Source of the DNA: Promethearchaeota archaeon
GTDB lineage: Archaea; Asgardarchaeota; Lokiarchaeia; Sigyniarchaeales; SOKP01
Length of the DNA: 10,866 bases
NCBI GenBank assembly: GCA_030615145.1
Contig: JAUWZT010000119.1
Coordinates: 1 to 10,866 of the forward strand
Reading direction: 5' to 3'
Made by a program: the position numbers and the translations under genes
In this document: positions 6,552-10,866 of the stretch, piece after piece
How positions within the stretch are numbered: the first letter of the stretch is position 1
How the letters are laid out: the number at the start of each line of letters is the position of its first letter
The notes under the pieces: generated by a model
Database searches by the model: none
What the model was told of the DNA's origin: nothing
Seen by the model: only the letters and a program-made list of their open reading frames with translations

Positions 6552-6728
6552 TTAAATGAATGGGTTCTTATCTCTGAATATTTTTTCTTTATATTCTTTT
6601 AACGAAGGAGGACAAAGCTCTTTTTCAGTAGCTTCTTTTTTAAGTGTTTTCATGATTTCTGCTAAATCAACTCCTACAGGACACCAATTCGTACAATTTT
6701 CGCAACCTGTACATAAAAATAAAACATC
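6552..6728 (-). pseudogene. HdrC-like [4Fe-4S] ferredoxin domain fragment, inverted and truncated at both ends
   Basis: Read on the reverse strand from about 6728, this piece gives DVLFLCTGCENCTNWCPVG then VDLAEIMKTLKKEA, a clear second-cluster motif C-x2-C-x2-C-x3-CP of HdrC/glycolate-oxidase-type iron-sulfur subunits. It continues through PSLKEYKEKIFRDKNPF to a stop at 6554-6552. In complete relatives the NPF(G) position is followed by more protein, and a first cluster precedes this one, so about 58 residues remain from the middle of a larger protein. The open frame extends further to 6767, but those residues are antisense to the PyrK-like gene and are not genuine. HdrC-like ferredoxins pass electrons between flavoproteins, hydrogenases and heterodisulfide reductase modules. 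A PyrK-like partner lies directly next to it, but in opposite orientation, which suggests rearrangement or misassembly of one redox operon. Confidence 0.7.
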
Positions 6729-7287
6729 AAAATTATTTGAATTAAGAGAAGGAGATTCTATAGGCATTAGAGGACCTTTTAGAAACTCGTTTAATTACGA
6801 AAATGCAAAAAATATCCTAGTAGTTGGGGGCGGAATGGGCGTAACAGCGTTAACTATACTAATAGAGTCTCTAAGACTAAATAAAAAGAAAGTATTTGTA
6901 GCGATCGGAGCGAAAGATGAGCCCTCGTTAATATTTGCCGATCGATTAATAGATATAATTCCAAATACGATGTGTACTACGGAAGACGGGTCTGTAGGAA
7001 AGAAATGTGTTGTAACGGATCCTATTAAAGATATAATTGAAAAGGAAAATGTCGATCTAATTATTACATGTGGACCGGAAATCATGATGAAACGGGTTCT
7101 CGAAATCGCAGATTCTAAAAACATTGAAATTCAAGCTAGTCTGGAAAGAAAAATGAAATGTGGAGTAGATTTATGTGGATCTTGTTGTGTAGGAGAAAAG
7201 AACGATATTAGCGTATGTAAAGATGGGCTTATCTTTAATTCGACCCAATTAAAGACATTTCCTCAATTTGGAAGTTGTTCTAAATAA
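6727..7287 (+). pseudogene. PyrK/HydG-like NAD- and [2Fe-2S]-binding subunit, N-terminal FAD domain missing
   Basis: Genuine homology starts at about 6727 with TSKLFELREGDSIGIRGPF, the last strand of the FAD-binding barrel. It continues with NILVVGGGMGVTAL, the NAD-binding loop, and DLIITCGPEIMMKRV. The C-terminal cluster segment is CGVDLCGSCC followed by VC, with [2Fe-2S] ligands equivalent to C202, C207, C210 and C221 when counted from ATG 6556. PyrK-type subunits (about 260 residues) move electrons between NAD(P)H, FAD and an iron-sulfur centre in dihydroorotate dehydrogenase or cytoplasmic hydrogenases. Roughly the first 80 residues, including the FAD-binding R-P-x-[ST] motif, are absent. 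The reading frame stays open back to ATG 6556, but that 57-residue stretch is the antisense of an HdrC-like gene. The gene is therefore broken, chimeric, or misassembled. About 185 genuine residues remain. Confidence 0.78.
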
Positions 7288-7289
7288 TC

Positions 7290-7305
7290 TTTTTTACTTT
7301 TCTTT
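7290..7305 (+). terminator. T-rich terminator after the PyrK-like frame
   Basis: T6, then ACTTTTCTTTT, starts three bases after the stop codon. It is U-rich without a hairpin, a plausible archaeal terminator. Confidence 0.35.
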
Positions 7306-7361
7306 TGTTTAAATTGTTAATTACTTAAATTTTAAAAAGAAACTATTTTTTAACTAGTATC

Positions 7362-7369
7362 AATTAAAT
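7362..7369 (+). promoter_or_regulatory. Candidate TATA box for the first EamA transporter
   Basis: AATTAAAT is centred about 24 bases before the ATG at 7389, which would give a leaderless message. It is a weak match in AT-rich DNA. Confidence 0.25.
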
Positions 7370-7388
7370 CTGAATTTACAAACAACAA

Positions 7389-8360
7389 ATGGAAAATTAT
7401 AATTTAAAAAAAGGATTAATCTGTGGCACAATTGGCGTATTGGGGATCTCTCTTCAACCGATTATTGCCAATTCTAGACCATCTGTTATTGATCCTTATA
7501 TATTTGCTGCAGTAACAGCTTTAATTATGGCTACAATCTTTTTTCCGTTGTTTGTACTTGAAAGGCACAAATTAAAATCGTCAATAGAAGTAAATTCAGA
7601 TGAAAAGATATATTCCTTGTTAAACGGATGGAAAAAGAAAAACAATTTAAAGTTTCTTGCTATAATAGGAATTACCTTTTCAATTGTCCCCGTGCTACTA
7701 TTTTTGAGTTTTGACCTTGCAGGGGCAATAAATAGCTCGCTCACTTTAAAAAGTGAAGTTATTTTCGCTTTATTATTTGGTTACATATTTTTAAAAGAAA
7801 AAAGAATATCAAAAGTTCAACTACTATTCTGTGCAACACTATTCTTCGGGGTATATATTGCAATAACACAAGGATCTTTTAATTTACTTGGATTTAATGT
7901 TGGGGTTTTAATCTTACTGATAAATGTTGCCTTGTTCACTCTCGTCCACACTTTCACTAAATCTAGATTCGATAGAAATGAACTCTCCCCCATTCAAGTA
8001 GTTTTTATTCGAAATCTGTTAAGTGGAATAATATTATTTTCTACATATTTCATTTTTTTTCCTCTAGACAGAATAAATATTGTATTCAATCCTAATTATT
8101 TCATATATTATCTTCTGATGGGATTAGATTACAGTGTAAGCTTATTTTTTTGGTATAAAACTTTATCTTATATACAAATAGGAAAAGCTGGCGTAATAAA
8201 TTCAGTAACACCAATTATAACAGCTTTATTCGCTTGGATCATTCTGGGCGATGTATTCACAATCTTCCATCTAATAGGCATGATAATTATTATTATTTCA
8301 ATTTACATGATTGTAAGAGAAAAAAAATTAAAAAAGAATCCTATACTTAATGAGAAATAG
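7389..8360 (+). CDS. EamA/DMT-superfamily transporter, paralogue 1
   Basis: This 323-residue, very hydrophobic protein has two EamA halves (about 8-155 and 168-313) and about ten membrane helices. Each half ends in the typical EamA pattern: VIFALLFGYIFLKEKRIS in the first and PIITALFAWIILGDVFTIFH in the second. The family exports or imports amino acids, nucleotide sugars and other small metabolites; the substrate cannot be predicted. The N-terminal QPIIANSRPSVID and the loop motif YSLLNGWKKKNNLK (from residue 75, between helices 2 and 3) are not general EamA features but recur in the paralogue at 9644. The tail is lysine-rich and cytoplasmic. The stop lies 4 bases from the stop of the convergent URO-D gene. 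The start is an ATG with no Shine-Dalgarno sequence. By eye about half the residues match the second copy. Confidence 0.88.
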   Translation: MENYNLKKGLICGTIGVLGISLQPIIANSRPSVIDPYIFAAVTALIMATIFFPLFVLERHKLKSSIEVNSDEKIYSLLNGWKKKNNLKFLAIIGITFSIVPVLLFLSFDLAGAINSSLTLKSEVIFALLFGYIFLKEKRISKVQLLFCATLFFGVYIAITQGSFNLLGFNVGVLILLINVALFTLVHTFTKSRFDRNELSPIQVVFIRNLLSGIILFSTYFIFFPLDRINIVFNPNYFIYYLLMGLDYSVSLFFWYKTLSYIQIGKAGVINSVTPIITALFAWIILGDVFTIFHLIGMIIIIISIYMIVREKKLKKNPILNEK

Positions 8361-8364
8361 TAAT

Positions 8365-9525
8365 TTAATCAATAATATGTAGAGGGTAAACACCTAATTT
8401 ATTAGCAGCTTCAATCATCCATTTTAAACGATCAACTGTTATGTTTGGATGAAAGTTAGCTGGAGATATCATAAATCCACCTCCCCTACCCATTGCGTTT
8501 ATCGCATTCGCCACGGCTTGTTCTACTTCCTGTTTAGTAGCATCAACTAAGATGCGTTTTGTATCAATGTTTCCAGATAAGCACAATTTATCTCCAACTT
8601 TCTTTTTAACCAAATAAGGATCAACCCAAGGAGGTTCGAGGCATTGGAGGCCATCAAAACCAGATTCAACAATAAAATCTAATTGAGAAGTAATGTCACC
8701 ATCTGTGTGTAGTATATATTTCCCACCCCAATCATGTATTGCTTCTGAAACTTCTTGGTACCGTGGTAACAGATATTTGTTGAAGTATTTTGGACTCATC
8801 ATTGGACCTCCTTTATGTGCTATATCCCCTCCTTCGAGAAAAATCTTAGCACCACAATCGGAATAAGCTCTAAAAACGGTCAAGACGAAGTCAGTGCAAA
8901 ATCGAAAACGTTCTTCAATTAATTTTGGATCGTTTTTTAAAGCGCGAGCAAAGTTATTCATCCCCATGCCTTGCCATACAGGAGGAAATACTGATGTTAA
9001 AGCATTTTGAGCTATAATACAAATATCATCTTTGATATCTCTACACTTTCTTAGAACTCCTTTATAAAATTTTTTAGCAGTTTTATATTCCTCTTTCATA
9101 TCTGGCTTAGGATATTTTTCCCAATCATCTCGATTTTTAATATATCCTCCGTAGTAATCTGGATAAGGGTTTCCATCAATATTTCTTACTTTATGTCTCT
9201 TTCCAAATATATCCGTCATCTCAGTCTGACTTTCGAAAATGAATGGTATGTATTGTACTCCAACGCCATCAAACCCTATTTCATACCCTGCTCTAACAGC
9301 TTTCGAAAAGGTTGATATTTCAATATCGACAATGATAGAATTGATTTTATCAGCCCAATCATCTGGATATTGTTTTTCCATATCGTCAAATACATCAAAC
9401 GCAGTTCTTTTTGGACGACCTATGATCTTATCAGCAACATTACCATCGATATTTATCGTATGTGTTGGAATTCTATCGGGTTCTTCGAGATTTAAAGCTG
9501 CCCATATTCGTTCGAAACTATTCAT
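8365..9525 (-). CDS. Uroporphyrinogen decarboxylase (URO-D) family protein, methylcobamide methyltransferase-like
   Basis: This 386-residue protein has the URO-D/MtaA/CmuA barrel layout. It opens with FERIWAALNLEEPDRIPTH, and IFLEGGDIAHKGGPMMSP (about 228-244) is the usual mid-barrel motif. YILHTDGDI (271-279), GFDGLQCLEPP and LCLSGNIDTKRIL (314-326) follow, then GRGGGFMISPANFHPNI (346-362). In MtaA/MtbA-type enzymes zinc is held by H-x-C and a later Cys. Here these positions read H273-T-D275 and SPANF, so both cysteines are missing. It is therefore probably neither a true HemE nor a thiol-activating methyltransferase. Many Asgard and clostridial relatives of this kind occur near corrinoid proteins, but none is seen here. 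It is cytosolic. It lies between two EamA copies, convergent with one and divergent from the other. The start is ATG at 9525, 26 bases from a TATA-like box. Confidence 0.87.
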   Translation of the reverse strand: MNSFERIWAALNLEEPDRIPTHTINIDGNVADKIIGRPKRTAFDVFDDMEKQYPDDWADKINSIIVDIEISTFSKAVRAGYEIGFDGVGVQYIPFIFESQTEMTDIFGKRHKVRNIDGNPYPDYYGGYIKNRDDWEKYPKPDMKEEYKTAKKFYKGVLRKCRDIKDDICIIAQNALTSVFPPVWQGMGMNNFARALKNDPKLIEERFRFCTDFVLTVFRAYSDCGAKIFLEGGDIAHKGGPMMSPKYFNKYLLPRYQEVSEAIHDWGGKYILHTDGDITSQLDFIVESGFDGLQCLEPPWVDPYLVKKKVGDKLCLSGNIDTKRILVDATKQEVEQAVANAINAMGRGGGFMISPANFHPNITVDRLKWMIEAANKLGVYPLHIID

Positions 9526-9546
9526 GATTAATATTTCAACAAAGGA

Positions 9547-9556
9547 ATATTTAATA
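9547..9556 (-). promoter_or_regulatory. Candidate TATA box for the URO-D gene
   Basis: On the reverse strand this reads TATTAAATAT, centred about 26 bases before the ATG at 9525. This is the spacing of a leaderless archaeal promoter, and no Shine-Dalgarno sequence precedes the ATG. Confidence 0.45.
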
Positions 9557-9606
9557 GTATTTTTTCTTTATATCGAGGTTTAGACTTTTCTATTCTTTTT
9601 TGTTGT

Positions 9607-9647
9607 AAAACTTTTTAATTTTTTATAACTTTTCTTAAATACCTTGA
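9607..9647 (+). repeat. Leader repeat, copy 1 (before EamA paralogue 2)
   Basis: This 41-base element begins AAAACTTTTTAA, carries TTTTTTATAAC and TTTTCTTAAATAC, and runs into the TTG start at 9644. The copy at 10608-10648 differs at only two positions (9628 A/G and 9643 C/A). It contains AT-rich stretches suited to a TATA box, so it is probably the promoter, duplicated together with the transporter gene. Confidence 0.8.
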
Positions 9648-10609
9648 TTGAGAAAAAATATATAAGAGGTATCCTTTATGGAGTAGGATCTCTCGTATTA
9701 ATTGGTATTCAGCCAATTATAATGCTAACAAGACCATCAGAAATTGATGCTTTTCTATTTGCAACGATGACTATAATCTATGAAGCATTGATTTTTTTTC
9801 CATTATTCTTAATTGAAAGAAAAAGGTTGAAATTAAGACTAAAAAACGAATCTCCAAGAAATAATGATGTGTTCTCTCTCTTAAATGGATGGAAAAAACA
9901 TAAAAAATTATTATTATATATCGCTATTAATTTCGCATTTGCACAAGTTCTTTTTTATGTAGCATACGAATTTGCAGGAGCAATTAACGCTTCTCTTGCT
10001 CAAAAGACAACTGTGATATTTGGGTTAGTATTTGGAGTTATTATAAATCATGAAAAAATTTCTATCTCTCAAATAATGTTTTCCATCTTGTTATTATTCG
10101 GGCTTACTATTGCAGTGACCCAAGGCTCTTTTAATTTACTTGAGTTCAACATAGGAGTTTTAATAATGATCATTACTGCTACTTTATGGATGTTAGGTCA
10201 TGCTATAACAAAACCATTTATAGGAAAGGATTTTACATCTATCCAACTTGTATTTATCCGAAACTGTTTAAATGGTATTATTCTAATTTCTACATATTTT
10301 ATATTCTTTCCATTAGAAAATATCAATCTTATATTTAATCCTCTTAATCAATTCTATTTTATAGTTATGGGATTTGCTTATGGGTTTGATCTCTTTTGTT
10401 GGTACAAAGCACTCTCATATATTGAAGTATCTACTGCGTCTATCATTATCTCTCCTTCACCTATTATTACAGCATTTTTTGCTATGATTTTTTTAGGAGA
10501 AATTTTTACAATTTACCATTTAATCGGCACAATTATAATTTTTCTCTCAATTATAATTATTGTTAAGAAAAAAAGTGAAAAGCTAAGTCTTAGTACGATT
10601 GATTACTAA
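9644..10609 (+). CDS. EamA/DMT-superfamily transporter, paralogue 2
   Basis: This 321-residue protein has the same plan as the gene at 7389: two EamA halves and about ten membrane helices. Shared segments include the N-terminal IQPIIMLTRPSEID, the loop motif FSLLNGWKKHKKLL (from residue 77), AGAINASLAQKTTVIFGLVF, AVTQGSFNLLEFNIGVLIM and VFIRNCLNGIILISTYFIFF. The substrate is unknown. Transport of a small polar metabolite across the cytoplasmic membrane follows from the family. Differences from copy 1 cluster in the second-half pore helices (for example SIIISPSPIITAFFAMIFLG in place of GVINSVTPIITALFAWIILG), so substrate range may have diverged. The start is a TTG, supported by alignment with the other paralogues and by the repeated leader ending there; no Shine-Dalgarno sequence is seen. 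The gene is followed after 35 bases by a third copy. Confidence 0.88.
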   Translation: MIEKKYIRGILYGVGSLVLIGIQPIIMLTRPSEIDAFLFATMTIIYEALIFFPLFLIERKRLKLRLKNESPRNNDVFSLLNGWKKHKKLLLYIAINFAFAQVLFYVAYEFAGAINASLAQKTTVIFGLVFGVIINHEKISISQIMFSILLLFGLTIAVTQGSFNLLEFNIGVLIMIITATLWMLGHAITKPFIGKDFTSIQLVFIRNCLNGIILISTYFIFFPLENINLIFNPLNQFYFIVMGFAYGFDLFCWYKALSYIEVSTASIIISPSPIITAFFAMIFLGEIFTIYHLIGTIIIFLSIIIIVKKKSEKLSLSTIDY

Positions 10610-10648
10610 AACTTTTTAATTTTTTATAGCTTTTCTTAAATACATTGA
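10608..10648 (+). repeat. Leader repeat, copy 2 (before EamA paralogue 3)
   Basis: This is the second copy of the 41-base element, offset from the first by exactly 1001 bases and identical at 39 of 41 positions. It begins within the stop codon of paralogue 2 and ends just past the TTG at 10645, so each transporter carries its own leader. Confidence 0.8.
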
Positions 10649-10866
10649 ACAAAAACTTAAAGAAAGGTTTAATTTTCGGGGTTATTGGGAATATTTTTGT
10701 AGGTTTTCAACCAATCATAGCTAATAGTCGTCCAGCTGTACTTGATGCTCATATTTTTGCCGTAATGACTTGTTTAGTAGAAGCAGTAATTTTCTTACCA
10801 TTAATTCTTATAGAGAAAAAAGTGAATCTAACTAAAAATAATAATGCAAGTACCAATCATAGCAAT
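10645..10866 (+). CDS. EamA/DMT-superfamily transporter, paralogue 3 (5' part, cut by window edge)
   Basis: The frame is open from a TTG at 10645 to the last base and gives 74 residues. The opening KKGLIFGVIGNIFVGFQPII then ANSRPAVLDAHIFAVMT aligns without gaps to paralogue 1 (KKGLICGTIG, QPIIANSRPSVID) and more loosely to paralogue 2. EAVIFLPLILIEKK follows as the second membrane helix and the start of the charged loop. Function is as for the other EamA copies, a small-metabolite transporter of unknown substrate. Its protein start resembles copy 1 more than copy 2, while its DNA leader matches copy 2 almost perfectly. The TTG start is supported by that leader. The rest of the gene is outside the window. 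Confidence 0.85.
   Translation, partial: MNKNLKKGLIFGVIGNIFVGFQPIIANSRPAVLDAHIFAVMTCLVEAVIFLPLILIEKKVNLTKNNNASTNHSN

Noticed and set aside
6556..6726. N-terminal 57 codons of the + frame leading into the PyrK-like sequence
   Set aside because: They are the antisense of a clear C-x2-C-x2-C-x3-CP ferredoxin motif and bear no resemblance to a PyrK FAD domain.
6729..6767. Extension of the reverse HdrC-like frame to an ATG at 6767
   Set aside because: These codons are the antisense of genuine PyrK-like sequence (LREGDSIGI), so this ATG is not a true start.
8322..8337. T-rich run on the reverse strand as terminator for the URO-D gene
   Set aside because: It lies inside the lysine codons at the end of the first EamA gene, which explain it without a terminator role.

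Overview
The window is a very AT-rich archaeal segment, most plausibly from an uncultured Asgard (Promethearchaeota, Lokiarchaeia-like) lineage. This assignment is inferred from gene content and style: a DUF362 ferredoxin, an archaeal wHTH-membrane regulator, a methanogen-type URO-D homologue, a PyrK/HydG-like flavoprotein remnant, TATA-like boxes about 24-27 nt before several start codons (leaderless messages), poly-T terminators and frequent TTG starts. No rRNA, tRNA, CRISPR array or insertion sequence was recognised.

Left part (1-5658, genes on +): the 3' end of a RidA enamine/imine deaminase; a 345-bp gap holding what looks like a decayed reverse-strand frame; a GDPD-fold protein with most metal and acid-base residues replaced; a fold-type III PLP enzyme of the amino acid deaminase/aldolase group; a DUF362 protein with two [4Fe-4S] motifs; and a two-gene UxaA-type dehydratase (SAF small subunit plus large subunit). 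The set looks like hydroxy-acid or amino-acid catabolism: a PLP lyase, an iron-dependent hydro-lyase, and RidA for reactive enamines. No substrate can be read from the sequence. Promoters and poly-T tracts suggest that only the UxaA pair is a true operon.

Middle part (5811-7287): a wHTH regulator with a C-terminal membrane domain, then a broken region. There, a reverse-strand fragment of an HdrC-like [4Fe-4S] protein abuts, head to head, a PyrK-like subunit that has lost its FAD-binding domain. The single + reading frame across this junction is a chimera, with an antisense N-terminus and a genuine C-terminus.

Right part (7389-10866): three EamA/DMT transporter paralogues (the third cut by the window edge), with a convergent/divergent URO-D-like gene between copies 1 and 2. 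Copies 2 and 3 share a nearly identical 41-bp leader at a spacing of 1001 bp, so gene and promoter were duplicated together.

The most notable signal is at 4459-4496, the SAF/UxaA junction. It combines a strong Shine-Dalgarno sequence, an A7 tract that forms an in-frame A-AAA-AAA heptamer directly before the stop codon, an ATAA stop/start overlap with no canonical start at the conserved position, and an abutting hairpin. This points to an AUA start, recoding by -1 frameshift, or a homopolymer assembly error.
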